Part shown: one piece after another, positions 24,842-35,081 of the stretch
Layout: each line of letters starts with the position of its first letter
How positions within the stretch are numbered: the stretch's first letter is position 1
Source: Methylobacterium sp.
GTDB taxonomy: Bacteria > Pseudomonadota > Alphaproteobacteria > Rhizobiales > Beijerinckiaceae
Assembly: GCA_020253445.1 (NCBI GenBank)
Contig: JADCBP010000012.1
Span: 52,364 to 116,363 of the forward strand
Reading direction: 5' to 3'
DNA length: 64,000 nt
Program-made: the position numbers and the translations under genes
Notes under the pieces: generated by a model
Seen by the model: the letters and a program-made list of their open reading frames with translations, nothing else
What the model was told of the DNA's origin: nothing
The model's database searches: none

Positions 24842-26071
24842 TTATTCCGCGCCGAGCGCCAATTGCTCTTCCAGCATCAGACGGGCGCGGGCGCGCATCT
24901 TCTCGGTATCGCTCTTCAGCTGCCCGCAGGCCGCGAGGATATCCCGTCCGCGCGGCGTGCGGATCGGCGAGGAATAGCCGGCGGAGAAGACGAGATCGGA
25001 AAACTTCTCGATTCTCTCCCAATCCGAGCACGCATAGATGGAACCCGGCCAGGGGTTGAAGGGGATGAGATTGATCTTCGCCGGAATGCCCTTCAGCAGC
25101 TTCACCAGCGCGCGCGCTTCCGCAAGGCTGTCATTCACGCCCTTGAGCATCACATATTCGAAGGTGATCCGGCGTGCATTCGAAACACCGGGATAATCCC
25201 GGCAGGCCTGCAGCAACTCGGCGATGTCGTATTTCTTGTTGATCGGCACGAGCACGTCGCGCAGCGGATCATTGGTGGCATGCAGCGAGATCGCCAGCAT
25301 CGTGCCCGTATCCGTGCCGAGCCGGGCGATCTCCGGCACCACGCCGGATGTGGAGACCGTGATGCGGCGCCGGGAGAGCTGCAGCCCTTCCGGATCGGTC
25401 AGCACGCCGATCGCATCGCGCACGTTCTCGTAATTGTAGAGCGGCTCGCCCATGCCCATGAAGACGATGTTCGAGACGAAGCGTCCGCCATCATTCGGCA
25501 CGAAGGCATCTTCCGGCGGGGTGCGGCCGGGATAATCCCCGAGGCGGTCGCGGGCGACCAGCACCTGGCCGACGATCTCGCTCACCTCGAGGTTGCGCAC
25601 GAGCTTCTGCGTGCCGGTATGGCAGAAGGAGCAGTTCAGCGTGCAACCGACCTGCGAGGAAACACAGAGCGTGCCGCGATCCTTCTCCGGGATATAGACG
25701 CACTCGACCTCTGCACCCTTGTCATGGGCGGTGCGGGAAGGGAGCCGCAGCACCCATTTGCGCGTGCCATCGACCGAGACCTGCTCGCGCACGATCTCGG
25801 GGCGGGCCAAAGTCGCGTTGGCATCCAGCAGCGCGCGAAGGGTTTTTGCGACATTGGTCATCTCGTCGAACGAGCTGGCGCCGCGCACATAGAGCCAGTG
25901 CCAGATCTGGCCGACCCGCATGCAGATTTCCTTGTCCGGCACGCCATGCCCGCTGAGGAACTCGGCGAGAGCCGCGCGCGGCAGTCCGGCCAGCGTCGGC
26001 TTCAGGGGAACCGGCGAGGCGGCGGCCGCGACGAGCGCCGAGGGAAGAGCGAGATCAGCAGTCACGGGCAT
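24842..26071 (-). CDS. rlmN: Dual-specificity 23S rRNA/tRNA adenine-C2 methyltransferase
   Basis: Radical-SAM methyltransferase that methylates C2 of A2503 in 23S rRNA and A37 in some tRNAs. The 409-residue protein has the motif CTLNCSFC (Cys143, Cys147, Cys150), [15 protein letters not shown], the [17 protein letters not shown] segment, [10 protein letters not shown] and a C-terminal [15 protein letters not shown] carrying the methyl-carrier cysteine. Complete and normal in length. The gene before it on the same strand encodes an IalB-like protein 22 bases away. Confidence 0.97.
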   Translation of the reverse strand: MPVTADLALPSALVAAAASPVPLKPTLAGLPRAALAEFLSGHGVPDKEICMRVGQIWHWLYVRGASSFDEMTNVAKTLRALLDANATLARPEIVREQVSVDGTRKWVLRLPSRTAHDKGAEVECVYIPEKDRGTLCVSSQVGCTLNCSFCHTGTQKLVRNLEVSEIVGQVLVARDRLGDYPGRTPPEDAFVPNDGGRFVSNIVFMGMGEPLYNYENVRDAIGVLTDPEGLQLSRRRITVSTSGVVPEIARLGTDTGTMLAISLHATNDPLRDVLVPINKKYDIAELLQACRDYPGVSNARRITFEYVMLKGVNDSLAEARALVKLLKGIPAKINLIPFNPWPGSIYACSDWERIEKFSDLVFSAGYSSPIRTPRGRDILAACGQLKSDTEKMRARARLMLEEQLALGAE

Positions 26072-26093
26072 TCCTCTTCCGGCTTTCGGGGGA

Positions 26094-26702
26094 TCAGCCC
26101 GGACATTCCTTGGCCATGCGTTCCACGGCCTGCGCGAAACCCTTCAGGCTGTAGCGATCCGTCAGCGCATTGCCGCGCGCCGAGGTCACCTTGATCAGCA
26201 AGTTCTGTCCTCGCCGCATCGCTTCGAGCAGCTGGACCTCCTGCGCCGGGTTCTTCAGAAAGGCGTTCTCGCCCTCGGTCAACAGCGCGAAATTGGCGGT
26301 GCCGATGGTCAGCGTGCCATCCTCCCGAGGCTTGGCGCCGAAGCCGAGGCGGATCGCCACCTCGTTCTTCGCGCCATCTCCGATGCGGGTGGAAACGAAG
26401 ATCGAGGCGGGGTCGCGCTTCAGATTCTTGGGCAGGCGCTCGTTCGGTGAAGCCAAAGCATAGCACACGCGCGCGCGACCCTGGCCGGAAATCGCCGCCT
26501 TCCAGTCGCCGAAGGTCCCGAGTTCGAAGGTCCCGTTCGGATTTGCGCGCTGCTGCGCCGTCGCCGCCGGGGCATTGGCCGGAGGGCGCTGCTGGGCGAC
26601 GGCCGCGCTCGCACAGGCCGCAACCAGCCCGGCCGCGAGCACCCAACGGGAAGCATTCCAACCAAGGGCACCCTGCCGCACCGCGATTCCAAGACCGATC
26701 AT
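26094..26702 (-). CDS. Invasion-associated locus B (IalB)-family exported protein
   Basis: 202-residue exported protein. The ATG at 26702 is preceded by GGAGAG at good spacing. A signal peptide ([18 protein letters not shown]) and a proline/glutamine-rich linker are followed by [39 protein letters not shown] and a conserved C-terminal cysteine (AKECPG). The pairing of FGDW with a Cys in CYA and a terminal Cys is the IalB pattern. The family is named for a Bartonella invasion gene but is widespread in free-living Hyphomicrobiales, so no pathogenic role is implied. Confidence 0.85.
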   Translation of the reverse strand: MIGLGIAVRQGALGWNASRWVLAAGLVAACASAAVAQQRPPANAPAATAQQRANPNGTFELGTFGDWKAAISGQGRARVCYALASPNERLPKNLKRDPASIFVSTRIGDGAKNEVAIRLGFGAKPREDGTLTIGTANFALLTEGENAFLKNPAQEVQLLEAMRRGQNLLIKVTSARGNALTDRYSLKGFAQAVERMAKECPG

Positions 26703-27008
26703 CGTCTCTCCTGCTGCCCTTTTCCTGCCATGGCTGGCCATGGCACGGTTCAGAATTCCCGAATCTGCGTTAGCTCATCCCGCTTGACGGGGGAAGCGCC
26801 ACCTTCCCTTATCTCTGCGCAACTTTGGCAAAAATGCGCCGCCGAAACGATCAGGCGGGCAAAATCAAGACGACATATCGTCGCGAATTTCCTCGCGCCC
26901 TTTGGCACCACCATGTTACAGTAAAAACTCGCATCGGCCTGATACCGAGACCTGAGCCAGGCCTTATTTGTGACGGAGTTGCTCCCGATAAGGTCGGGAG
27001 ACCAAGCC
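26703..27008. other. Divergent gap between the IalB-like gene and the ECF sigma gene
   Basis: 306 bases with no gene. It is more AT-rich than its neighbours, and presumably carries the two outward promoters; I find no clear GGAAC/CGTT-type stress-sigma promoter. A GTG at 26970 is an alternative start for the sigma gene. Confidence 0.5.
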
Positions 27009-27617
27009 ATGGACAAAGTTGACCCCCCGGCATCCGCTTCCGCGGGCGGCTCGCGAGCCGAGGATTGGTCGCGTCTGGTGGCGCGCGTGGCGGAAAGCCG
27101 TGACAAGGAAGCCTTCACCACCCTTTTCGACCATTTCGCGCCGCGAATCGAGGCGCATCTGCAGCGGCTTGGCCTCGATGCAGCGCAGGCCGAGGAAATC
27201 GCGCAGGATGTGATGATCACGCTCTGGCGCAAGGCCTCCTTGTTCGATCCTGCGAAATCGGCGCTTTCGACCTGGCTTTATCGTATCGCGCGCAACCGCC
27301 GCATCGATCTCAGCCGGCGCGACCGCACGGATTACGTCGATCCGCAATCGCCCGCGATTCTCGAAATCGCCTCCGAGGGGCAGATCGACCAGGCCTTTGA
27401 CGGCCAGCAGCGCGATGACATCGTGCGCGGCCTCTTGACCGAATTGCCCAACGAGCAGCAGGGCCTCGTGAAACTTGCCTTTTACGAAGGGCTCTCGCAT
27501 TCCCAGATCGCCGAGCGCACGGGCATCCCGCTGGGCACCGTGAAATCGCGCCTGCGCCTCGCCTTCACGCGCCTCAGGCGCGGGCTCGAAGCGGCAGGCG
27601 TGGAGGAATCGCGCTAG
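27009..27617 (+). CDS. ECF-type RNA polymerase sigma factor
   Basis: 202-residue sigma-70 family protein with only regions 2 and 4. Region 2 is AQAEEIAQDVMITLWRKAS through STWLYRIARNRRIDLSRR; region 4 is LPNEQQGLVKLAFYEGLSHS with the helix-turn-helix QIAERTGIPLGTVKSRLRLA. The pattern resembles RpoE/ChrR-partnered sigma factors. No anti-sigma gene is adjacent: repeats follow downstream and an IalB-like gene lies divergent, so control is from elsewhere or by another mechanism. Start at ATG 27009 (MDKVDPPAS) after GGGAG; the GTG 39 bases upstream is possible. Confidence 0.92.
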   Translation: MDKVDPPASASAGGSRAEDWSRLVARVAESRDKEAFTTLFDHFAPRIEAHLQRLGLDAAQAEEIAQDVMITLWRKASLFDPAKSALSTWLYRIARNRRIDLSRRDRTDYVDPQSPAILEIASEGQIDQAFDGQQRDDIVRGLLTELPNEQQGLVKLAFYEGLSHSQIAERTGIPLGTVKSRLRLAFTRLRRGLEAAGVEESR

Positions 27618-27629
27618 AGTGAAATCCGA

Positions 27630-27674
27630 TCTGATTGAACCAGGTCTGATTGAAGCAGGTCTGATTGAACCAGG
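27630..27674 (+). repeat. 15-bp tandem repeat, three copies
   Basis: TCTGATTGAACCAGG, TCTGATTGAAGCAGG and TCTGATTGAACCAGG follow directly on one another just after the sigma gene, expanding the TCTGATTGA module found once in the related repeat copies at 1.3 kb and 50.3 kb. Confidence 0.9.
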
Positions 27675-27703
27675 CCGGCCGCTCTGATTTCTGATTATTT
27701 CAC

Positions 27704-27807
27704 GCATTTTCTTCGACCCACCGGTATCCCATGGATCGGAAAATGCCCTCTCTTTTCTTGATCGCATTTTCTTCGACCCACCGGCATCCCATGGATCGAA
27801 AAATACT
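27704..27807 (+). repeat. Intergenic palindromic repeat, copies 6 and 7 in tandem
   Basis: GCATTTTCTTCGACCCACCGG begins at 27704 and again at 27764, a 60-base period. Each copy ends with CATGGATCGGAAAATGC or a decayed form (CGAAAAATAC), so the first is a complete GCATTTTC...GAAAATGC hairpin. Located between the sigma gene and the convergent YkvA-like gene. Confidence 0.85.
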
Positions 27808-27814
27808 CTTGGGC

Positions 27815-28201
27815 TCAATCCTTGTATTGCGCTTCGTCCAGCATGGCCCGCGCCTGTGCCCGATGTTCGGGCGTGATGGCACCGCGCACGGCGGCGATCG
27901 CCGCCGCGATCATTGCGGCATCATCCCCGAAGCCGAGCAGCGGCAGGAAATCCGGGATGCCGTCGATCGGCATGACGAGATAGGCCAGGGCCGCAAGCAG
28001 GATGAGCTTGACGCGGCGGCTCGTGGCGGGATCGCGCACGCAGAGATGGGCCGCGAGCGCATCCTCCGCGAAAGGCAGCGCGCGCGCAAGCTTGCGCAAC
28101 ATCGCCAGAACCTCGGCCAGAATGCCCGCCTCGTCGCGCGCGGCGCGACGCATCGCCTGCATCTCGGCCTTGCTCATCGGTTCACGCCATTCGACGCTCA
28201 T
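27815..28201 (-). CDS. YkvA/DUF1232 family membrane protein
   Basis: 128-residue protein. The start at 28201 (MSVEWREPMSKAEM) is preceded by GGAGG. The C-terminal half has the DUF1232 signature: RRVKLILLAALAYLVMPIDG, then IPDFLPLLGFGDDAAMIAAA, with a hydrophobic hairpin. The DxxPD-type turn (PIDGIPDFLP) is the family hallmark. Function is not established. The N-terminal half is a charged helical region. Confidence 0.88.
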   Translation of the reverse strand: MSVEWREPMSKAEMQAMRRAARDEAGILAEVLAMLRKLARALPFAEDALAAHLCVRDPATSRRVKLILLAALAYLVMPIDGIPDFLPLLGFGDDAAMIAAAIAAVRGAITPEHRAQARAMLDEAQYKD

Positions 28202-28293
28202 GCTCGAAAACCTCCGGTGACGATGTGCGATTCTGCCGGCGATTGCGGCAAGTTCAAGTCGAACCCGCATATCCGACCTCCGGCGGGGTTGCA

Positions 28294-28303
28294 TGGTATA
28301 CCA
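28294..28303. promoter_or_regulatory. Palindrome TGGTATACCA upstream of the SDR gene
   Basis: A perfect 10-base palindrome 42 bases before the SDR start, in the divergent gap with the YkvA-like gene. The form fits GntR-type operators (T/A-GGTATACC), and TATACC could also be the -10 box. No regulator gene is adjacent. Confidence 0.4.
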
Positions 28304-28344
28304 CGAGCCGCTACCGCTGGTGGAAACCTCAGGGAGAGACGGAC

Positions 28345-29130
28345 ATGAAGCTCGATTCCACCATCGCCGCCCTTGTCACGGGCGGCGCATCCGGCCTTGG
28401 CGAGGCCACCGCCCGGCACCTCGCGAGCTTCGGCGTGAAGGTAACGCTGCTGGACCTCAATGCCGAGCGGGGAAACCGCGTGGCGGGGGAAATCGGCGGC
28501 TTTTTCCATATCTGCGATGTCACGAGCGATGATTCGGTCGATGCCGCCCTCGCCGCTGCGCGCGCCAGGCATGGCGTGGAGCGCATTCTGGTGAATTGCG
28601 CGGGCATCGTCGCGGGGCAGCGCACGGTCTCGAAGGATCGCGAAACCGGCGCGCTCAAGGCCCATGATCTCGGAACCTTCGCCAGGGTCATCGGCATCAA
28701 CCTCATCGGCTCCTACCGGATGATCGCGAAATGCTCGGTCGCCATGGCCGGCCTCGAGCCAATCACGCCGGATGGCGGGCGCGGGGTGATCGTCAACACT
28801 TCATCGGTCGCGGCGGAGGATGGCCAGATCGGCCAGGCCGCCTATTCCGCCTCGAAGGGAGGCGTGCTGGCCCTCACCCTGCCGGTCGCGCGCGATCTTT
28901 CCGGCCATGGCATCCGCGTCGTGAGCATCCTTCCGGGCATCTTCCACACCCCGATGTTCGACCAGATCTCCGAGGAATACCGCAAGACGCTCGCCGCCGC
29001 CGTGCCTTTCCCGCAGCGGCTGGGTCATCCGGCGGAATATGCGGCACTGGTGGAAAGCATCTGCCGAAACGACATGCTGAACGGCACGGGCATCCGCCTC
29101 GATGGTGCGATTCGCATGGCGCCGAAGTAA
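28345..29130 (+). CDS. Short-chain dehydrogenase, 3-hydroxyacyl-CoA dehydrogenase type
   Basis: 261-residue classical SDR. The NAD-binding motif is [11 protein letters not shown], preceded by [17 protein letters not shown] gives the acidic residue after beta-2 that favours NAD; NCAGIV, the catalytic [20 protein letters not shown] with Ser, Tyr and following Lys, and [10 protein letters not shown] are present. The pattern [11 protein letters not shown] and the [12 protein letters not shown] segment resemble 17-beta-HSD10-like 3-hydroxyacyl-CoA dehydrogenases. AGGGAGAG precedes the ATG at 28345. Substrate inferred only from family resemblance. Confidence 0.88.
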   Translation: MKLDSTIAALVTGGASGLGEATARHLASFGVKVTLLDLNAERGNRVAGEIGGFFHICDVTSDDSVDAALAAARARHGVERILVNCAGIVAGQRTVSKDRETGALKAHDLGTFARVIGINLIGSYRMIAKCSVAMAGLEPITPDGGRGVIVNTSSVAAEDGQIGQAAYSASKGGVLALTLPVARDLSGHGIRVVSILPGIFHTPMFDQISEEYRKTLAAAVPFPQRLGHPAEYAALVESICRNDMLNGTGIRLDGAIRMAPK

Positions 29131-29233
29131 TATTTCTGGTTTCCTTGAATAATCGGGCGGGGAGGAGAGGCCGCCTCCCCTCAAGCCTGCGGCTGGTCGA
29201 TGGTCTCCTGCTGCGCCCGGCCCTTTCCGGAGT

Positions 29234-29536
29234 TCAGTCGTCCCGGCGTGCGGCAATCCGCTCGATGGCACGGGCCAGGGCGAGATCGAGTTCGGTCAAC
29301 CCACCCGCATCATGCGTGGTCAGGCGAATATCGACGTGCCGATAGACATTCGTCCATTCCGGGTGATGATTCATCTTCTCGGCTTCGAGCGCCACCTGGC
29401 TCATGAAACCGAAGGCCTCCACGAAATCCTCGAAGCTGAACCGTCGCGAGATTGCTTCGCGCGCCTCATCATAATTCCAGCGCGGCAGGGTTTCGAGCGC
29501 GGCCTTGCGGGCCGCAGGAGCAAGGGTTCTGGTCAT
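29234..29536 (-). CDS. phhB: Pterin-4a-carbinolamine dehydratase
   Basis: 100-residue enzyme that dehydrates 4a-hydroxytetrahydropterin, regenerating the cofactor of aromatic amino acid hydroxylases. The motif [20 protein letters not shown] with the two catalytic histidines and the [10 protein letters not shown] segment are diagnostic. It starts 12 bases after thpR. Phenylalanine hydroxylase is not in the window, but hmgA of the same catabolic route is at the left edge. Confidence 0.95.
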   Translation of the reverse strand: MTRTLAPAARKAALETLPRWNYDEAREAISRRFSFEDFVEAFGFMSQVALEAEKMNHHPEWTNVYRHVDIRLTTHDAGGLTELDLALARAIERIAARRDD

Positions 29537-29547
29537 GAAATGCCTCT

Positions 29548-30081
29548 TCAGTGCAGCGGATAGGCAGCTTCCACGATATAGGGCCCGCCGCCGACCAGGT
29601 CGCGGGCCGAGAACAAAGCAAACTGGTCCGCGATGAATTCCACGCCGGCCATATGCCCATGGGCCGAGAGATAATCCGCGAGATCCAGCGTGGAAGCCCC
29701 GCGCAACCGCGCGAGCGTGATGTGCGGCACGAATTTTCGCTGCTCCGGCGGGAGGCCAAGCCGCCTCAGGCGCCGCTCGCTATCGGCCTGCAGTCCCACC
29801 AGGGGACGCGAGGGCTCGATCGCGGCATAAAGCGTGTGCGGCTTGTCCCCGCCAAACACGCCAAGACCGGTGAGGCGCACGCGGACCGGCTCGCCGTAAA
29901 GATCCGCCAGTTCCTCATCGACCTCGTTGGCGAGGCGGCGATCGATATCGCCGATGAAGCGGAGCGTGACGTGATAATCGGAAGGATCAACCCAGCGCGC
30001 GCCGGGCAAGCCGGCACGGAGCAGGGAGAGCCTTGTCGAGATGCTCTCCGGCACTTCGAGACCGATGAAGAGCCTTGGCAT
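29548..30081 (-). CDS. thpR: RNA 2',3'-cyclic phosphodiesterase (2H family)
   Basis: 177-residue 2H phosphoesterase that opens 2',3'-cyclic phosphate RNA ends; older name 2'-5' RNA ligase (LigT). The two HxTx motifs are HVTL (37-40) and HITL (120-123), at the usual spacing. It begins [14 protein letters not shown]. Biological substrate is not known for bacterial members. Confidence 0.93.
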   Translation of the reverse strand: MPRLFIGLEVPESISTRLSLLRAGLPGARWVDPSDYHVTLRFIGDIDRRLANEVDEELADLYGEPVRVRLTGLGVFGGDKPHTLYAAIEPSRPLVGLQADSERRLRRLGLPPEQRKFVPHITLARLRGASTLDLADYLSAHGHMAGVEFIADQFALFSARDLVGGGPYIVEAAYPLH

Positions 30082-30174
30082 GGCACCCTCCCCCGAATCA
30101 CGCTGACAAAGTCAGGCTAGCAAGATCGCGTGAATTTCCTGCATTCTTTTTCCATGGCCATCCACAGGCGATGA

Positions 30175-30735
30175 TCAGGTTTTCCGAAACACCCGGAGCG
30201 TCTCGAAACGCGGCTCTTCGAGGAGCCCCGCACGGCGGGCAATGGGAGGGATGAGCCGCTCCGCGACATCATAGGCGAAGGAGCCGGTATAGAAGATCAG
30301 CAGCCCGCCGGATGCGAGCTTGCCGGCCATGCCCTCGATCAGACCCGCATCATCGAGGCTCGCGAAGGGAGCGTTATTCGCGGACCAGAACTCGCCGACA
30401 TGAAACAGGGTCACGATGTCGAATTCGGGCAGAAGCGCGAGATTGGTCTGGTAGATATCCGAGAACAGCACCTTGTAGTGCTTGCCCAGCACGGGATTCT
30501 CGACCACGAGGCGGATATAGCTGGAATACTCGGCCTCTGTCGCGGTGATGCCGAGCACGGAATGGCCGCCCGCCGGCGCCTGCAGCCCGACATGATGGTG
30601 ATCGCCCGTGCCGAAATGGAAGATCCGCTGGTTCTCAAGGCCATGCGCGGCGAGGTAGCGCGTGAAATGCACATCGCAGGGGCACTGCTTCTCATCGAGC
30701 GGCCAGGGATCTTTCCAGAGATCGAGTTTCGACAT
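30175..30735 (-). CDS. Unknown protein with methyltransferase-like fold
   Basis: 186-residue protein that I do not recognise by name. IFHFGTGDHHHVG near residue 40 resembles a SAM-binding glycine loop, followed by VLGITATEAEYSSYIR (beta-2 with an acidic end), VLFSDIYQ, and LPEFDIVTLFHVGEFW, which looks like motif II/III of Rossmann methyltransferases; GMAGKLASGGLLIFYTGS is like the strand beta-5 region. The histidine-rich GDHHH is unusual. ATG at 30735 with GAAGGAAG upstream. Sits alone between tesA and thpR on the same strand. Confidence 0.6.
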   Translation of the reverse strand: MSKLDLWKDPWPLDEKQCPCDVHFTRYLAAHGLENQRIFHFGTGDHHHVGLQAPAGGHSVLGITATEAEYSSYIRLVVENPVLGKHYKVLFSDIYQTNLALLPEFDIVTLFHVGEFWSANNAPFASLDDAGLIEGMAGKLASGGLLIFYTGSFAYDVAERLIPPIARRAGLLEEPRFETLRVFRKT

Positions 30736-30805
30736 GCGCGCTTCCTTCTTCGCTTGGCCGACTTCTTCTCTGCTTGTGGTCGCCTGAATGGAGGCTGACA
30801 AGAAC

Positions 30806-31477
30806 TCACGCCTTCGCCAGCGTTTTCAGGAAAGCCTCGACCGTCGGCAGGATGCGCTCGACAATCACGCGCACGCCGGCAGCATTGGGGTGGATGCCAT
30901 CGGCGAGATTAAGCTTCGCATCGCCTTGAATGCCATCGAGGAAGAACGGGTAGAGCATCGCGCCATGCTTCCGGGCGAGGCGCGGATAGATGGCATCGAA
31001 GGCCTTCGCATAGGCCTCGCCATTGTTGCGCGGCGCATACATGCCGGCGATCAGCACCGGAATGTTGCGCGCCTTCAGCCTGGTCAGGATCTGGTCGAGC
31101 GCTTTCTCGGGGATGGCCGGATCAAGCCCGCGCAGCGCATCATTCGCGCCGAGTTCGAGGATCACGCCATCGGTGCCATCGGGCACGGACCAATCGAGCC
31201 GCTCGAGGCCGCCCGTGGTGGTATCGCCGGAAACGCCGGCATTCTCGATCACCACATCATGCCCTCTCGCCTTCAGCGCAGCCTCCAGAACCGAAGGAAA
31301 GGCATCCTTTCCCGCAAGCTGGTAGCCCGCCGTCAGGCTGTCTCCCAGAGCGACAATCCGGATGGTTCGCGCCTCGGCCATCGTGCCTGCCATCAGAAAG
31401 CCCCAGAGAATTGCGAGGAGTGCAAGGAAGGTCCGGGCAGCATGCGCCGCCGCCAGTCCGCAGAATCGAAATCGCAT
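30806..31477 (-). CDS. tesA: SGNH-hydrolase, TesA-like arylesterase/lysophospholipase
   Basis: 223-residue exported serine esterase. After a hydrophobic leader (TFLALLAILWGFLMAGTMAEA) come block I IVALGDSLTAGY with the nucleophile Ser, block II Gly in NAGVSGDTTTGG, block III LGANDALRG, and block V LADGIHPN with the catalytic Asp and His. These four blocks define the family. It is divergent from ybbA-ybbP, the same arrangement as tesA-ybbAP in E. coli, which supports orthology. The ATG at 31477 is the start that gives a proper signal peptide. Confidence 0.93.
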   Translation of the reverse strand: MRFRFCGLAAAHAARTFLALLAILWGFLMAGTMAEARTIRIVALGDSLTAGYQLAGKDAFPSVLEAALKARGHDVVIENAGVSGDTTTGGLERLDWSVPDGTDGVILELGANDALRGLDPAIPEKALDQILTRLKARNIPVLIAGMYAPRNNGEAYAKAFDAIYPRLARKHGAMLYPFFLDGIQGDAKLNLADGIHPNAAGVRVIVERILPTVEAFLKTLAKA

Positions 31478-31607
31478 CGCCGGGAACCCTTTCGTGGTCC
31501 GGTTTCCTGAAATTAAGCCGGCCGCCATCATCTGAAGGCGATCGCTGTCGTATACAAGAATCAGTTGTTCTGCACGCGGCCCCGCCGCAAGCGGGGAGAT
31601 TTTGAGT

Positions 31608-32326
<719 letters not shown>

Positions 32327-32330
<4 letters not shown>

Positions 32331-34897
32331 GCGTCTATTCCCTGAATGGCATCCCTCTCATCGGCCGGCTGGTGAAGCGCGAATTGCGCGCATCCCTTGG
32401 CCAGTTCGGCATTCTCATCGCCTGCATCGCGCTGGGGGTGGCGGCGATCGTCGCCGTCGTGAGCCTGTCGCGGGCGCTGACCGACGGCCTGACCCGCGAG
32501 GGCAAGCTCATTCTCGGCGCCGATGCCGCCTTCACCCTGATCCAGCGCGAGGCGACCCCGGCCGAACGCGCAGCGCTGGAGCGCGAGGGTCGCGTTTCCG
32601 TGCAGATCCTGAGCCGCGCCATGGCGCGCGCCGCGAGCGACGAGAGCACACTGGTCGAGATCAAGGCCGTGGAGCAAGCCTACCCCGTGGCGGGCAAGGT
32701 CGGCCTGGAAGGCCCGAACGGGACCAGGCCAACCGACCTCCACGCGCTTCTCGCCCCCGATGCCAGCGGTCTCGGGGGCCTCGTGGTCGACCCGCTGCTG
32801 ACGGGCCGGCTCGGCATCGGAATCGGTGATCGCCTGCGCATCGGGGAAGCGGAATTCCGCATCGCCGCCCATCTCGTCAGCGAGCCGGACAAGCTCTCCG
32901 GCGGGTTCGGTTTTGGCCCGCGCGTGCTGATGAGCACGGATTCCATGCGCGCGACCGGCCTTATCCAGCCGGGTTCGCTGACGCGGTTCTCCTACCGGCT
33001 CGATCTTGGCGCGAATGCCGATGAAGCGTGGCTGGCAACCGCCCTCGATTCCATCGCCAGGGCCGTGCCCGATGCCGGCTGGCAGGTGGTGACGCGCCTG
33101 CGCGCCTCGCCCGGCCTCGAACGGCAGATCGGCCGTTTCACGCAGTTCCTCTCGCTGGTCGGCCTCACGAGCCTGCTGATCGGCGGGGTGGGCGTGGCCA
33201 ATGCCACCCGCGCTTTCGCCGACAGGCAGATCCCGCGCATCGCGACGCTCAAGAGCCTCGGCGCCTCGGGCCGCTTCGTGTTCTTCTCGGCGCTGGCGCA
33301 GGTTCTGGCCTTCGCGCTGATCGGCATCGTCATCGGGCTCGCGCTCGGCACCCTCCTGCCGCAGACAGCCCTGCTGGCCTTCGGCGATCTGCTCCCCTTC
33401 CCGCTGCAGATCGGCATCTACCCGCGCGAGCTTCTGCTCGGCCTCGGCTATGGCGTGGTGACGGCGACGGCCTTCGCGCTCTGGCCATTGCTGCGGGCCC
33501 GCGCCGTGCCGCCGAACGTGCTGTTCCGCGACGAGATCTCCGCGCCGCATTGGAGGCCGAGCATCATCGATATCGTGATCGTGGTGCTGGCCATCGCGGC
33601 CTTCGGGTTTCTTGTCGTGGAGACCGCGACCGAAAAGCGCATCGCCACGATCTATCTGATCTCGGCGGGCGGTGCCCTGCTGACGCTGCGGCTGGTTTCC
33701 GCGCTCGTCATGCGGCTTGGCGCGCGCCTGCCCCGTGCGAAAAACCCGATTGTCCGCGTCGCGATCGCCAATCTGCATCGGCCGGGCAGTCTCACGCCTT
33801 CGGTGATCCTCTCGCTCGGTCTCGGCCTGACGCTGATCGTCGCGCTGATGCTGATCGACACCAACCTCGTGCGACAATTCCGCGCGACTCTGCCCGGCCT
33901 CGCGCCGAGTTTCTTCTTCATCGACATCCCCTCGCGCGAGATGGACCGCTTCGAGGCCTTCCTGAAGGCCGAGGCGCCGGGCGGCGAAGTGGTGCGAACG
34001 CCACAATTGCGCGGGCGCATCGTGGAAATGCGCGGCCTGGGCGCCAGCCAATTCCGCGGCGTGGAGGATGCCTGGGTGTTCGAGGGCGATCGCGGCATCA
34101 CCTATGCCGCGGTGCCACCGGAGGGGTCCCGCGTGGTGGAAGGTCAATGGTGGCCGGCGGATTATCGCGGCGCGCCACAGGTTTCGTTCTCGAAGGACAT
34201 TGCCGACAATCTGGGCCTCAGGGTGGGCGATACGGTCACGGTCAACGTTCTGGGCCGTCGCATTACCGCCACCGTGGCGAACCTGCGCGAAATCCGCTGG
34301 CAGCAGATTGGCATCAACTTCATCATGGTCTTCTCGCCGAACACCTTCGCAGGGGCGCCGCATACCTTTCTCGCGACCGTGACGCTGCCACGCGGCACGA
34401 CGGCCCAGACGGAAATCGCACTGGCCCGGAAAATCGCGCGCGAATTCCCCACCATCAGCTCCGTGCGCGTGAAGGAGGCGCTCGCCGCCGCCGACAGCCT
34501 GGTCTCGCAGCTCGTCTTCGCCATCCGCGCGTCAAGCGCGATCGCGCTGGTGGCGAGCATCCTGGTGCTGGGCGGCGCGCTGGCGGCCTCGGCCCGCACG
34601 AGACAGCGCGAAAGCGTGATCCTGAAGACGCTGGGCGCCACGCGCTCGACGCTCTTGGCCGCCATGATCATCGAATACTCGGCGCTCGGGGCCATTGCCG
34701 TGATATTCGGCATTGTCTGCGGAGTAGCCGGAGCGTCGCTCGTGGTGTCCGGCCTTATGCGGCTGGAATTCGCTCTGCCGCTGGCGTCAACACTCTCGAT
34801 GGCGTTTTCTGCCTTTGTTGTCACGATTATTCTTGGGCTCATCGGGACATGGCACATACTGGGGCAAAAACCTGCCCCATACTTGCGCCATGCTTGA
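32327..34897 (+). CDS. ybbP: ABC transporter permease, YbbP-like (FtsX/MacB superfamily)
   Basis: 856-residue permease with a type VII (mechanotransmission) layout: a first span at residues about 20-45 (GILIACIALGVAAIVAVVS), a large periplasmic domain, spans near 275-300, 325-350 and 375-395, further spans in the middle, a second periplasmic domain beginning after the span at about 490-510, and three C-terminal spans from about residue 725. The two FtsX domains and tandem periplasmic loops match YbbP. No outer-membrane or adaptor gene is adjacent. Proposed role in envelope lipid handling rests on family resemblance and linkage with the TesA esterase. Confidence 0.9.
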
Positions 34898-35001
34898 AGA
34901 CTTGCGCAGTTTAATTTTGCCGATATTCTGACATAATTGTTGAAGTCGGGGCGGCATCGTGCTGCCTAGCCTTAAATCGGAGATCGCTACACTCCCCCCT
35001 C

Positions 35002-35029
35002 TTGAGAAATTTCAGGAAGAACGTAATAT
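35002..35029 (+). promoter_or_regulatory. Promoter for the Bax-inhibitor-1 gene
   Basis: TTGAGA (35002-35007) and TAATAT (35024-35029) are 16 bases apart. This is the best sigma-70-like site in the 184-base gap; the predicted leader is about 45 bases and contains GGAGAGAGG ahead of the ATG. Confidence 0.55.
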
Positions 35030-35081
35030 ATAGCGGAACCACGGGCGGCACGGTTGCCGTCCTGGCAGGAGAGAGGCTCCA

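Noticed and set aside
26094..26702. IalB-like protein as a virulence factor
   Set aside because: The family is widespread in non-pathogenic Hyphomicrobiales; nothing else in the window points to pathogenicity.
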